Positions 33,335 to 42,770 of a stretch of DNA of 48,603 nt are shown here, in pieces. The notes below the pieces were generated by a model. The model had not been told where the DNA came from, searched no databases, and was given only the letters and a program-made list of their open reading frames with translations. This stretch comes from JBBQXY01 sp038209195 (GTDB lineage Bacteria > Chloroflexota > Ktedonobacteria > Ktedonobacterales > Ktedonobacteraceae). The translations under genes were made by a program, and so were the position numbers. The stretch is from positions 1 through 48,603 of the forward strand of contig JBBQXY010000023.1 of assembly GCA_038209195.1 (NCBI GenBank). The letters are read 5' to 3'. Every line of letters begins with the position of its first letter. The stretch's first letter is position 1.

Positions 33335-34357
33335 ATGGCTAAAGATATAACTTCGGAAGATCAAATAGGTCATACCATGCAGGAACGCTACGCCGAAGAA
33401 CTTGCCGGACCAGATGATTTCTGGCTTACGATTACCGATGCCGCCAGAGCTACACGGCGACAAGACGTCAGTATTCGGCGCTGGATTAGTAAGGGTTTGC
33501 TTCCTGTGCGCCGTCAACACGTTGGGCTAAATCAGCGCACCAGGCTCGTTCGTGCCAGCGACCTCGCTGCTCTAACGCCCATCATTGACCCCGCAGGTGC
33601 CATTAGCACTGAACGCGGACAACTCGATCTTACCAGTATTCCTCTCCAACAGGCGCAGATTACAGCGTCACAGAAAGAGATAAAGGCTCTGCTTGAGGCT
33701 ATGCAGAGCAAGACCACCGCTGAAATTGAGCTATTACGCGATGTACTGGAGACGCAAAAACTACAGCAAGAAAATAACTTGGCCACAGTTCAGACAGAAT
33801 TGACACGAAATCTGCTCAAGCAAAGTAATGAACTTATGCAACACCAACACGCTGTAGGAGCTATACTAGCGGCACAAGAAGCCGAAACCAGAGGTAAAAT
33901 CACAGACATCGAAACGCAATTAGCATCTTCTGAAAGCACCTTAGAGCAACACATCAGTACAGTATCGCAACAGACCAACTATTATGTCAACTCTATACAG
34001 CAAGCGATGCTAAAACAGCAGCAAAGTATTGATGGACTAGCAGCCATCCTAGAATACCAAGCACAAACACAAGAGCAACTTGAACAGCATATACTACAAC
34101 TTACCGCAAAACTTGAGGATCAGCAGAAGTATTTTCATACCAAACTGCTGCAACTTGAACAGCACAGCCAACAATCCGCTCAACAGGTCGCTTTGCTTAC
34201 AGAGCAAACAAATCAATATGAAAAAGACCAACAGCAACTAACCCTATTCATTAACAACCAGCAGGAGCATATCACCTCCCTGGAAGAACGCCTCGAACAA
34301 TTACAGAATGATTATGTCAAGTTGAAGTCAGTTAAGCCTAAACATCCCTATCAATAG
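33335..34357 (+). CDS. HTH protein with long coiled coil, KfrA-like architecture
   Basis: The protein has 340 residues from ATG 33335, which follows GGGAG by 9 bases (an in-frame GTG at 33320 is less likely). About residues 28-80 form a MerR/excisionase-like winged helix: WLTITDAARATRRQDVSI, RRWISKGLLPVRR, then LVRASDLAALTP. Residues from about 100 to 335 are almost wholly Gln/Glu/Leu-rich coiled coil (LEQHILQLTAKLEDQQ, LEERLEQLQNDYVKL). This layout resembles KfrA, a plasmid protein that binds its own promoter and stabilises plasmids, but I claim no homology. The nearby operators suggest self-regulation. It is divergent from the recombinase. Confidence 0.75.
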   Translation: MAKDITSEDQIGHTMQERYAEELAGPDDFWLTITDAARATRRQDVSIRRWISKGLLPVRRQHVGLNQRTRLVRASDLAALTPIIDPAGAISTERGQLDLTSIPLQQAQITASQKEIKALLEAMQSKTTAEIELLRDVLETQKLQQENNLATVQTELTRNLLKQSNELMQHQHAVGAILAAQEAETRGKITDIETQLASSESTLEQHISTVSQQTNYYVNSIQQAMLKQQQSIDGLAAILEYQAQTQEQLEQHILQLTAKLEDQQKYFHTKLLQLEQHSQQSAQQVALLTEQTNQYEKDQQQLTLFINNQQEHITSLEERLEQLQNDYVKLKSVKPKHPYQ

Positions 34358-34379
34358 CCCCAGACAAAAAGTGGATTAT

Positions 34380-35462
34380 TTATGCCTCTGTCCACATCTT
34401 CGCCAACGTCCGACGCACACGTCCCAGCCAGGCTGGCAGTGCGGTAGCCCACGACAGACGCTCCATAACATCATCGATGAGTATATCCCCTTCTCCTTGC
34501 AGCGCGAAGAAAAGATCTTCTAGAGGGCCATTGATGGTGGCAATCGGCGCGATAAGGTTGAGTGCATCGCCTAACACTGAGGCTTCCTGCGGTGCAGGAG
34601 GATAGATTGCCCCGTAGGCGGCAAGGAAAAGGCGCGCGCGTTCAGCATCAAAGCCACGTTTAGTCAATGGCTTGGTCAAGCTGGTTTGCGGCTGCCAGTC
34701 TAACGCGCTGAAATAGAACAGCCCATAGGCAAGCTCAAAGATGCGCTTCTCCCAGTGCGAGGCCTCCCAATTGAGTACCGCCGACACATCTTGCACGTCG
34801 AAGCGCAGGTTCAGCGCGTGATAGTCGCCGTGAATATGGAATTCGGGCAGACCGCGCACCGAGCCAATCGAGACCATAGAGGATGGCAAGACCGCCTCCC
34901 ACTGATCGCACCAGTTTGAAAGCGCAGCAGCGATGGCGGCAATCTCTTGTTCCTCAGCTTTGCCACGCGCCAGGTTGAGATAGCCCTGCACGACACCCCC
35001 TATATGTGCCTCGGATGGCCAGCGATGTATGGGGCCAGGATAGCGTCGCGCCGCCTGGTGGATACGCGCCAGCATCGCTCCCGCCGCACTGACCCAGGCC
35101 AGTTGGCTTTGTGTGCTAAACTCAGTGCCAGTTGGTTCTTGTTCCAGCTCAAAGACATCCTCATCAATCGCAACCATAGGCTCACCCGTCGGTGCCAGCC
35201 AGAGCGAGGGCATAGGGATGCCAGCTTTGTGCAGGAAATCGCGGAAGGCATAGCGATGCTGTCGATCTTCATCGCGCAATCCTTCTGACCGCTCGCGCAA
35301 CACATAGTGCTGCCCCTCGATGTCAACCAGCAAACTCAAACGTCCGGACGAGGAAGATGCGTCAGGTCCTACAATGTTCCACGCGTCAATGCCAAAAGCT
35401 TGCTTGATCTCATCAAGATCAAGCAAGCTTTCTTCTTCCTCTTCCACGGGAAATTCATTCAT
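34380..35462 (-). CDS. Aminoglycoside-phosphotransferase-like kinase family protein
   Basis: The protein has 360 residues from ATG 35462, which lies 20 bases after the sulfurtransferase stop. A longer frame reaches into that gene. Motifs include HYVLRERSEG (Lys/Arg of the N-lobe), IHGDYHALNLRF as the catalytic loop with Asp and Asn, and VSAVLNWEASHWEKRIFELAY where the metal-binding DWE of the APH family reads NWE. The Asp to Asn change at that position would weaken Mg2+ binding, so it may be inactive or unusual. The substrate is unknown; the family includes homoserine, choline and antibiotic kinases. It is last in a four-gene operon. Confidence 0.75.
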   Translation of the reverse strand: MNEFPVEEEEESLLDLDEIKQAFGIDAWNIVGPDASSSSGRLSLLVDIEGQHYVLRERSEGLRDEDRQHRYAFRDFLHKAGIPMPSLWLAPTGEPMVAIDEDVFELEQEPTGTEFSTQSQLAWVSAAGAMLARIHQAARRYPGPIHRWPSEAHIGGVVQGYLNLARGKAEEQEIAAIAAALSNWCDQWEAVLPSSMVSIGSVRGLPEFHIHGDYHALNLRFDVQDVSAVLNWEASHWEKRIFELAYGLFYFSALDWQPQTSLTKPLTKRGFDAERARLFLAAYGAIYPPAPQEASVLGDALNLIAPIATINGPLEDLFFALQGEGDILIDDVMERLSWATALPAWLGRVRRTLAKMWTEA

Positions 35463-35482
35463 ACACTGGTTCCCGTTTCCAC

Positions 35483-36355
35483 TCAGATCTCTGTCGGCAG
35501 ATCGGAACGCTTGCCCCACTCGTTCCAAGAACCATCATAATTCGTCAATTTGGGATAGCCCAGCATCGCTAGACAGAACAAGACCGAAGTAGCGGCCACG
35601 CCTCCGTTACAATACGCCACCACGTGTTGTTCTGGCTGTACACCATTGGCAGAGAATGCGCGTGCCAGTTCCTCATTACCACGAAATGTGCCCGTCTCAG
35701 CGTTGATTAACTCTTCCCGTGGGACGTTCAATGCCCCGGGAATATGTCCGGGCCGTCCATGCCCACGCACCTTCGCGCCCGTATATTGTCCCTTATCCCG
35801 CGCATCCACCATAGTCACATTCTGTTCTTTGAGAAAAGCCAGCACATCTTCAGCAGTGGCTCGCATATGGGGCTGCACCTCAGGCGTAAAGACTGCCGCT
35901 GGATATTCAGCTATAGCCACCTCGGTGGGCAGATTCTCGCGTTGCCATTTGGGAAATCCACCGTCCAGCACAACAACCTGGTCATGTCCATAATAATTGA
36001 GTGCCCACCACAGACGTGTCGCAAACTGAGACGAGAGATGGCTATCATACGCCACAACCAGATGCTGATCGCCAATACCCAGACGTCCTAACACTTCAGC
36101 AAAGCGTTCTGCCGGGGCAATTTGTGCCTCCACAGTGGCATCGGGATCGACGATATCGCTACTCCAATCGATATACAATGCCCCAGGAATATGTCCCTGC
36201 TCATAATCATCACGAGCACCGACATAGAGCGCGTCCTGGACACCATTGATCTCAACTTCACGGACATACCCACGCATATCGACAATACGCAAATGTGGAT
36301 CGTGCAGGTGTTCCGCCAACCACGAAGTTTCTACCAAAAACTGGTTTCTGTCCAT
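35483..36355 (-). CDS. sseA: Tandem-rhodanese sulfurtransferase (thiosulfate/3-mercaptopyruvate type)
   Basis: The 290-residue protein has two rhodanese domains. The first (about 1-135) has LRIVDMRGYV and GHIPGALYIDW but no Cys. The second (about 150-290) has VTMVDARDKGQYTG, GRPGHIPGALNVPREEL and the active-site loop HVVAYCNGGVAAT with catalytic Cys near 251. CNGGVAAT is neither the thiosulfate (CRKGVT) nor the mercaptopyruvate (CGSGVTA) consensus exactly, though it is close to chloroflexi and actinobacterial SseA. It moves sulfur from a donor to cyanide or thiols. AGGAGG-like GGGGAGG precedes ATG 36355. It is third in the operon. Confidence 0.9.
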   Translation of the reverse strand: MDRNQFLVETSWLAEHLHDPHLRIVDMRGYVREVEINGVQDALYVGARDDYEQGHIPGALYIDWSSDIVDPDATVEAQIAPAERFAEVLGRLGIGDQHLVVAYDSHLSSQFATRLWWALNYYGHDQVVVLDGGFPKWQRENLPTEVAIAEYPAAVFTPEVQPHMRATAEDVLAFLKEQNVTMVDARDKGQYTGAKVRGHGRPGHIPGALNVPREELINAETGTFRGNEELARAFSANGVQPEQHVVAYCNGGVAATSVLFCLAMLGYPKLTNYDGSWNEWGKRSDLPTEI

Positions 36356-36386
36356 GTACTACCTCCCCAATTGCAAACAAATCCAA

Positions 36387-36926
36387 TTACGAGAACAGCC
36401 CGGCGGAATCAGGATTATCAGTGCTCACAAAATGAGCCGGTGTGCCAAACAAGTTCATGGGATTCACTTTCACTACAACCATTGATGCATTGGGAGTTTT
36501 CGTAGTAAAGTAACGCTGGACTGTCATGCCGAGTGGGCGTGCCAGGATCAGCGCGGCAGTCGAAGCCAGGATCACATTATTGGCAGTATTGAAGGGCTTG
36601 CGCATTTTTGCCACAGCCATCGCGGAAAGTCCAGTTAGCATTCCCGCCACCGCCAGGTTTGTGCCACAACGTTCATGAATGGCCAACTCCGGTTGTGTCG
36701 TTCGTAATAGGTGCAGTGCTTCCTGCGCGGCAGGCATAATAGCCTCGGTCGGCACATCGCCAAATACAAAGAAGCCGATAGCAGACGAAACACCCGCCAA
36801 TCGCACTTCGGGATATTTCTTGCTCAAAAGCACAATCGTAGCATGCTCTAGGGCGTGATTTTGCCTGACTGCACTCCCTAACAATACCTGCTGCGTCGCC
36901 GCGACTATTGGATTGATGGAACCCAT
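36387..36926 (-). CDS. DUF6391 family membrane-associated protein
   Basis: The 179-residue protein of unknown function contains QNHALEHATIVLLSKKYPEV near the N-terminus, a Gly-rich GVSSAIGFFVFGDVPTE and CGTNLAVAGMLTGLSA. One or two hydrophobic helices follow (NVILASTAALILARPLG). The HALEHA segment and GTNLAVAG are hallmarks of DUF6391 (by memory), found in cyanobacteria and chloroflexi. His-rich HALEH could bind metal. It lies 30 bases after the Ser/Thr kinase and 31 before the sulfurtransferase, so it is probably co-transcribed with both. Confidence 0.7.
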   Translation of the reverse strand: MGSINPIVAATQQVLLGSAVRQNHALEHATIVLLSKKYPEVRLAGVSSAIGFFVFGDVPTEAIMPAAQEALHLLRTTQPELAIHERCGTNLAVAGMLTGLSAMAVAKMRKPFNTANNVILASTAALILARPLGMTVQRYFTTKTPNASMVVVKVNPMNLFGTPAHFVSTDNPDSAGLFS

Positions 36927-36956
36927 CAGAATATAATCCTTCCTCTTACTTTTTAC

Positions 36957-38414
36957 TTAATATGTTGTGTTGAAAACCACAACTTCATCCCCGAAACAGA
37001 TAACATCGCCATCGTTCAAGCTCACTGGCTGATACACGCGAGTGTTGTTCACCTGCGTGCCATTTGCACTCTGCAAGTCTTCTAGAAACCACCGCCCATT
37101 ATCGAACCAGAGCCGCGCATGGCGTCTCGATACGGTTCGCCCTGCAATGATCAGATCATTGCCATTTGTGCGCCCAATCGTAGTGACATCTTGATGAAAC
37201 AGGTAAGAATGCCCACCCAATGCTCCATTCTGGATCGTCAGTCGCGCCAGAATAGGGCGACCATTTGGCCCCATATAGCGATCATTGACGGCACGTTTAT
37301 CCGAGAGTTCGTAGCCACACGAAGTGCAGAACAGGCGTGTACTGGGATTGGAAGCCCCGCAACGGAAGCAAGGTAACGTCACTACTTGTTGACCGCCTGC
37401 ATTGAAAGATGGCTGTATGGACATGGGAATACCAGGGGTATTCTGGCCTAAACCACTGCTTCCACCGCTCACACTTGATAGTGGTTGCGAAACATTATTA
37501 TTCTGCATATCCAGTTGTGGCATAGCTGAAGACATTCCTGGACGCCAGCGTGAAGGCATCGAGAGATGGGAAGCGCTCAAGGCACTGGTCAGGGCAGTAA
37601 TCAGTTCATCCGTCGTCTGATAACGCTCCTGGGCAGATTTAGCCGTCATCTTTACTACGACCTGCTCAATCGGTGCCGGCACACTCGCTGCACGCAACAT
37701 CTCCACAGGCAATGGCTCATTGAGGTGCTTCACGGTAATCGTCAGTGGATTATCCGCGCTGAAAGGTACCCTACCAGCGAGGCAGTGGAACAGTACAATA
37801 CCCAGCGAATAGATATCGCTGCGACGATCAACGGCCTGTCCTGTCCCCTGTTCTGGCGACATATATTGTGGTGTACCAATACCCGTTCCCACCCGTGTCA
37901 AATTCGTCGTACCCTCCAGAATTTTGGCAATACCAAAGTCCGAGAGCAAGAGATAGCCGTCTTTGCGCAATAACATATTGGCTGGCTTCACATCCCGGTG
38001 AATAATCCCATTCCGGTGCGCACAATCGAGTCCCTCCGCCGCCTGAATCATATAATCGATAGCTTCTGGCACCGGTAGTGCTCGCTTCAAACGATCTTTG
38101 AGTGTGCCTCCTTCGACATACTCCATCACGATATAGGTAATATTATCCTGATCTCCAAAATCATGAATCTGCAAAATATTGGGGTGAATCAGTTTAGCAA
38201 CCGCCCTGGCCTCCTGCACAAAACGCTTGACGAAAACTGGATCTCGCGCATGATAGGCCGGTAAAACCTTGATCGCCACATAGCGATCAAGGTTGGGTTG
38301 ATAGGCTTTGAAGACGGTCGCCATACCGCCAACACCAATACGCTCGACGATGCGAAACTGGCCCAGTGATTTTCCCACCAGTGTATTCAGATCGTCACTA
38401 TTCCCCGTTTGCAT
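36957..38414 (-). CDS. Ser/Thr protein kinase (PknB-like) with zinc ribbon and FHA domain
   Basis: The 485-residue protein begins with a complete kinase domain (about 20-280): Gly loop ERIGVGGMATVFKA, Lys49 in VAIK, IHRDVKPANMLL, DFG and SPEQ in place of APE. A Pro/Ser/Gly-rich linker follows. Then comes a zinc ribbon CFRCGASNP and FCTSCGYEL, and a C-terminal FHA domain (TTIGRTNGNDLIIAGRTVSR, RHARLWFDNGRWFLEDLQSA, NGTQVNN) that binds phosphothreonine. No transmembrane segment is evident, so it is cytosolic, unlike PknB itself. Fusing kinase and FHA suggests autophosphorylation-driven docking. It is first gene of a four-gene operon, with a clear promoter at 38461-38489. Confidence 0.93.
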   Translation of the reverse strand: MQTGNSDDLNTLVGKSLGQFRIVERIGVGGMATVFKAYQPNLDRYVAIKVLPAYHARDPVFVKRFVQEARAVAKLIHPNILQIHDFGDQDNITYIVMEYVEGGTLKDRLKRALPVPEAIDYMIQAAEGLDCAHRNGIIHRDVKPANMLLRKDGYLLLSDFGIAKILEGTTNLTRVGTGIGTPQYMSPEQGTGQAVDRRSDIYSLGIVLFHCLAGRVPFSADNPLTITVKHLNEPLPVEMLRAASVPAPIEQVVVKMTAKSAQERYQTTDELITALTSALSASHLSMPSRWRPGMSSAMPQLDMQNNNVSQPLSSVSGGSSGLGQNTPGIPMSIQPSFNAGGQQVVTLPCFRCGASNPSTRLFCTSCGYELSDKRAVNDRYMGPNGRPILARLTIQNGALGGHSYLFHQDVTTIGRTNGNDLIIAGRTVSRRHARLWFDNGRWFLEDLQSANGTQVNNTRVYQPVSLNDGDVICFGDEVVVFNTTY

Positions 38415-38460
38415 ATAAGGCGGCTCCTATTTTCCTGTCACACAATTTCTTACAGCCTTG

Positions 38461-38489
38461 ATTATACAGATAGCGGCTGCTTATGTCGA
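38461..38489 (-). promoter_or_regulatory. Promoter of the Ser/Thr kinase operon
   Basis: On the minus strand TCGACA (38484-38489), 17-base spacer, consensus TATAAT (38461-38466). It drives the kinase, DUF6391, sulfurtransferase and phosphotransferase run. Confidence 0.7.
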
Positions 38490-38613
38490 GAGTGTATTTG
38501 CATCTACGCTAATAAGAACGTTATTTACCGATGCACATGTCCTTAAGTATCCGTACCTGAGATTACCAGTTATAGCTCGTGTGAATGCTTGCTATAACAA
38601 ACGTAATTACTGC

Positions 38614-39945
38614 CTATCCCTCTAACAAAAGCGTTTCAGGGTCTTCCACCAATTCCTTAATTCTCACAAGAAACCGCACAGCTTCACCACCATCCACGAT
38701 CCGATGATCGTATGAGAGGGCCACGTACATCATCGGTCGTATTACTACCTGACCATCGATAGCGACTGGTCGCTGCTCAATCTTGTGCATACCCAATATA
38801 CCAACCTGTGGCGCATTCAAAATGGGCGTTGAAAGCATTGAACCAAAAACACCGCCGTTGGTAATCGTGAACGTGCCGCCTTGTAACTCCGCTAATGTTA
38901 ACGTATTACTCCTGGCTTTTTTTGCCAGCTCAGCAATTTCACTCTCAATGGCGGCAAAACTCTTGCGATCAGCATCCCGCAACACTGGCACCACGAGTCC
39001 TTCCTCCACACCTACAGCAATACCAATATCATAATAGTGCTTGAGGATCATCTCGTTGCCCTGTATCTCCGCGTTCAGGCGCGGAAAAGCTTTCAACGCT
39101 CCTATCGTGGCCTTCGTAAAAAAAGACATGAAGCCGAGTGACACATTGTGTCTTTCCTTGAAAGCGTCCTTGCGTCGGTTGCGCATCTCCATCACTGCAC
39201 TCATATCGATCTCGTTGAAGGTCGTCAGCATAGCGGCGTTATGCTGAGCCTCTACCAGTCTCTGCGCTATCGTCTGCCGCCGTCGCGACAGTCGCACGCG
39301 CTCTTCCCGCCCACTAGTGACCGATGGCTGCAATGGTTTCGACGCTGGTGTAACTGCCGAAACAGGAGGGGTAACCACTTGGGCTTGTTGGGATACTTTC
39401 TCCGGCTCTACTACAATACGCTGCGAAGGCGCGGTTTTCTGCGCATTTTGCTCCATGTAGGTAATAACATCGTCCTTAGTCACGCGACCATGAGGACTTG
39501 TACCCCGTACTTGCGATATATCCACCGCGTGTTCTTCCGCGATACGTCGTGCCAACGGCGAAGGTGGACGTTGCCCATCACTTATTGCTTGGAGCGACCC
39601 TGTTGGCGTCCTCTGCCCATTATTGGTGGACTGACCAGCCGGTAACTGGCCCGTTGGTATTTTCTGCCCTTCTTTTGTCGCTGGCGCGGGAGCCGCGCTC
39701 ACACTACTACTTTCACCTATTGTGGCTAGCACCTCGCCCACCGCAACCGTATCACCCTCTTGCTTGAGGATTTTTTGCAAAACACCGCTCTGATCGGCAG
39801 TCACTTCTACATTAACCTTATCGGTTTCTAGTTCTACAAGGGCTTCGCCTTGGCTCACCTGATCGCCCTCGTGTTTCAACCACGTTGCAATCACTGCATC
39901 AACCAGTGATTCCCCCAACGTTGGGACGCGTATCTCAACGGACAT
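38614..39945 (-). CDS. sucB: 2-oxoglutarate dehydrogenase E2 (dihydrolipoamide succinyltransferase)
   Basis: The protein has 443 residues from ATG 39945, which follows GGAGG by 5 bases (an in-frame ATG at 39957 is less likely). A lipoyl domain (about 1-75, Lys in ELETDKVNVEV) comes first, then a Pro/Gln-rich linker. The E3-binding domain is PSPLARRIAEEHAVDISQVR, with GTSPHGRVTKDDV. The catalytic C-terminal domain ends in SYDHRIVDGGEAVRFLVRIK with the active His and Asp. It transfers the succinyl group to CoA. It overlaps the upstream sucA stop by 11 bases. No E3 (lpd) is present here. Confidence 0.94.
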   Translation of the reverse strand: MSVEIRVPTLGESLVDAVIATWLKHEGDQVSQGEALVELETDKVNVEVTADQSGVLQKILKQEGDTVAVGEVLATIGESSSVSAAPAPATKEGQKIPTGQLPAGQSTNNGQRTPTGSLQAISDGQRPPSPLARRIAEEHAVDISQVRGTSPHGRVTKDDVITYMEQNAQKTAPSQRIVVEPEKVSQQAQVVTPPVSAVTPASKPLQPSVTSGREERVRLSRRRQTIAQRLVEAQHNAAMLTTFNEIDMSAVMEMRNRRKDAFKERHNVSLGFMSFFTKATIGALKAFPRLNAEIQGNEMILKHYYDIGIAVGVEEGLVVPVLRDADRKSFAAIESEIAELAKKARSNTLTLAELQGGTFTITNGGVFGSMLSTPILNAPQVGILGMHKIEQRPVAIDGQVVIRPMMYVALSYDHRIVDGGEAVRFLVRIKELVEDPETLLLEG

Positions 39946-42757
39946 GTTTGCCTCCATGTTCTTTTATTGGTGTGCCAAAAGCATCCCTCATCAATTGCAT
40001 CTGCTCAGCCGTAAACAAATCCATAAAGCCTGAGGCAGGGCTTGCGCGTTCAGGACGCGCAACAACACTGATTTCTACATCATAATTGATCAGTGTCGGC
40101 AGCTTGGACGAGATATAACGCCATGCCCCCATGTTTTGTGGCTCTTCCTGCACCCAGGAAACTTCCTCCAGGCGCGGATAGTTCGCCAACACCTTCTTCA
40201 GCTCTTTTTCAGGGAAAGGATAGAGCATTTCGACGCGCACAATAGCAACATCAGTAGCCGAAGCGCGTCTCTCATGTGACAGCAGATCAACCGCGATCTT
40301 GCCAGTACACAATACTACGCGCCGAATATCTTTGGCATGTGCTAGAGACATTGTATCATCTATTACCGGCTGAAATGTCCCTTCGGCTAAGTCCGTCAAT
40401 GTTGCTGACGCGAGGGTGTGACGCAGCAAACTTTTCGGCGTCATCACCACCAGAGGTCGCGGATTGCGATGCAAATTATACGCTTGCAAGCGCAGTAGAT
40501 GGTAGAACTGTGCCGCAGTCGAACAATTGGCGACCCGCCAGTTATCCTGCGCCGACAATTGTAGGTATCTTTCCAGGCGCGCACTGGAGTGTTCTGGCCC
40601 TTGCCCCTCGTAGCCATGCGGTAGCAGGAGCACCAAGGACGACTGCTGTTTCCACTTCGCACGAGCTGAAGCAATAAACTGATCGATGATAACCTGGCCC
40701 GCGTTCGCGAAATCACCAAATTGCGCTTCCCATATCACCAGTGAATCGGGCGCATCGACGCTATAACCATACTCAAAACCAAGTGCCGCCGCTTCACTCA
40801 AAGGGCTATTATAGATGGAAAATGAAGCCTGTGCCTCGCTGAGGTGCTGCAATGGTACATATACTTCATTATGCTGATCGTGCAAAACTGCGTGGCGATG
40901 ACTAAACGTGCCGCGTTCGACATCTTGACCTGTAATGCGAATTGGCGTCCCTTCTGCCAAAATGGTGGCAAAAGCAAGTGCTTCAGCCTGACCCCAGTCA
41001 ATCCCACCTCCTGCGCCCATTGTATTCGCACGCCTCTGCAACAAACGAACCAATTTGCTATTCGGCAAAAAGTTATCTGGCCAGCTTAGCAATTCGTTAT
41101 TGAATGTAATAAGCTGCTCGGCGGAAACAACAGGTGGCTCTTCTAGGTCAACAAAATGCCCGTTGCCATTATGGCCGTTTGGCTCCTCTTGCTCGAGCAG
41201 GAGTCCATTGCTCGCTTCTTGCTTGGCTTGCTCCAATAATGAGAATGCATCCTGTACCATCTCATCAGCCTCTTTTTGCGTGAGAATATGCTGTTGTTCA
41301 AGCTGCAGTGCATAGAGTGCGCGTACCGTAGGGTGAGTACGGATAATTTCATACATGTGCGGCTGCGTGAAGGCCGGTTCATCACCCTCGTTATGACCCC
41401 AGCGCCGATAACCTACGAGGTCAATCAGGATATCCTTGTGAAAATGGTCGCGGTAGGCATGGGCCATCCGCACCGCGGTCAGACAAGCCTCTGGATCATC
41501 AGCATTGACATGGATGATCGGTATCTCAAATCCTTTCGCCAGGTCTGAGGAGAATTGGGTGGAGCGGCTATCCTCTGGTTCTGTGGTAAAACCTAACTGG
41601 TTGTTCACAATAATATGAATAGTACCACCAACCCAATAGCCCTTGAGATGCCACAGATTCAATGTTTCCGCCACCACACCCTCACCAGAGAACGCGGCAT
41701 CGCCATGAATAACCACCGGCAGCGCGTGATCTACCTCCAGCAATGGGCTACCCGCTGCCTTCGTCACTTCCTGCGACGCCCTTGCCATACCCTCGATGAC
41801 AGGGTTAACAAACTCCAGGTGACTTGGATTGGGCGACAAGACGATGCGCAGATCGACCGAGGCTCCCTCTCCCAGAATGTGTTCCGCACCCAGGTGATAT
41901 TTGACATCTCCCGTCCATCCAAAGCCAAAGGTATCCGTTAATGGAACGCCTTCTTCGTGCTTCGCGTGGCTGAATTCTGCCAGTATCTCGCGGTAGGGTT
42001 TGCCCAGTACATGCGCCAATACATTGAGCCTGCCCCGGTGCGCCATACCGATAATAACATCATGCGTACCAGACTCAATCGCACCCGCAATAATCTCGTC
42101 GAGCATTGGAACTAGGGCATCGGTTCCCTCCAGCGAGAAGCGTTTCTGCCCCGGGAACGTCTGGTGTAGATAGCGTTCAAACACCTCTACCAGCGTAAGT
42201 CGTTGTAACAGTTTTTGTCTTGCTGACGCTCCTTGCGTCTCTTGATATAGACGCAAGCCGACAGCATCGCGCAACCAACCGCGCTCCACAGGACTTTTCA
42301 CTTGGTCAAATTCATAACTGATCGTACCGGAGTACATTGCTCGCAGGTTCGCAATCGCTTCAAGCGCGTTTCGTGCCTGTTCGCCAGCATGGCCACCCAC
42401 CACTGTCGGTGGCAGTTGGGCCAGGTCTTCATCGGTAATGCCATGCGCCTCAGTTAAAAGCGCTGGATCACCCAATGGCTCCGTGCCTAAGGGGTCGAGG
42501 TGTGCGCCAAGATGGCCTCGTTCGCGTATAGCATGCGCCAGTTCGGAAGCAGCGACGACACGCGCTACCTGTAATGGCGTGCTCTCTTGTCTCTCCTGTT
42601 CCGCTAATGGTGCCTCTTCCCCTTGGGCCTCTTCTGCCCACGTCTCGAACATGGCGCGTGTCGTCGCATCAACATTGGCCGGATTTTGTAGATATCGATC
42701 ATATAATTCTAGGACATAGCCTGCATTAGGTCCATAAAATGTTTCTAGGTCGCGCAT
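39935..42757 (-). CDS. sucA: 2-oxoglutarate dehydrogenase E1
   Basis: The 940-residue thiamine-diphosphate enzyme decarboxylates 2-oxoglutarate and succinylates the E2 lipoyl group. An N-terminal E1o-type helix (FYGPNAGYVLELYDRYL) is followed by VIIGMAHRGRLNVLAHVLGK, HGDAAFSGEGVVAETLNL, RRWGHNEGDEPAFTQP and the C-terminal Tpp-binding PYR domain (HRHAVLHDQHNEVY). It ends HGGKHVR. A promoter is not obvious, but a leader with two hairpins precedes its AAAGGAAA ribosome site (42763-42770). It overlaps sucB, giving tight coupling. Confidence 0.95.
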   Translation of the reverse strand: MRDLETFYGPNAGYVLELYDRYLQNPANVDATTRAMFETWAEEAQGEEAPLAEQERQESTPLQVARVVAASELAHAIRERGHLGAHLDPLGTEPLGDPALLTEAHGITDEDLAQLPPTVVGGHAGEQARNALEAIANLRAMYSGTISYEFDQVKSPVERGWLRDAVGLRLYQETQGASARQKLLQRLTLVEVFERYLHQTFPGQKRFSLEGTDALVPMLDEIIAGAIESGTHDVIIGMAHRGRLNVLAHVLGKPYREILAEFSHAKHEEGVPLTDTFGFGWTGDVKYHLGAEHILGEGASVDLRIVLSPNPSHLEFVNPVIEGMARASQEVTKAAGSPLLEVDHALPVVIHGDAAFSGEGVVAETLNLWHLKGYWVGGTIHIIVNNQLGFTTEPEDSRSTQFSSDLAKGFEIPIIHVNADDPEACLTAVRMAHAYRDHFHKDILIDLVGYRRWGHNEGDEPAFTQPHMYEIIRTHPTVRALYALQLEQQHILTQKEADEMVQDAFSLLEQAKQEASNGLLLEQEEPNGHNGNGHFVDLEEPPVVSAEQLITFNNELLSWPDNFLPNSKLVRLLQRRANTMGAGGGIDWGQAEALAFATILAEGTPIRITGQDVERGTFSHRHAVLHDQHNEVYVPLQHLSEAQASFSIYNSPLSEAAALGFEYGYSVDAPDSLVIWEAQFGDFANAGQVIIDQFIASARAKWKQQSSLVLLLPHGYEGQGPEHSSARLERYLQLSAQDNWRVANCSTAAQFYHLLRLQAYNLHRNPRPLVVMTPKSLLRHTLASATLTDLAEGTFQPVIDDTMSLAHAKDIRRVVLCTGKIAVDLLSHERRASATDVAIVRVEMLYPFPEKELKKVLANYPRLEEVSWVQEEPQNMGAWRYISSKLPTLINYDVEISVVARPERASPASGFMDLFTAEQMQLMRDAFGTPIKEHGGKHVR

Positions 42758-42770
42758 TATATTTCCTTTA

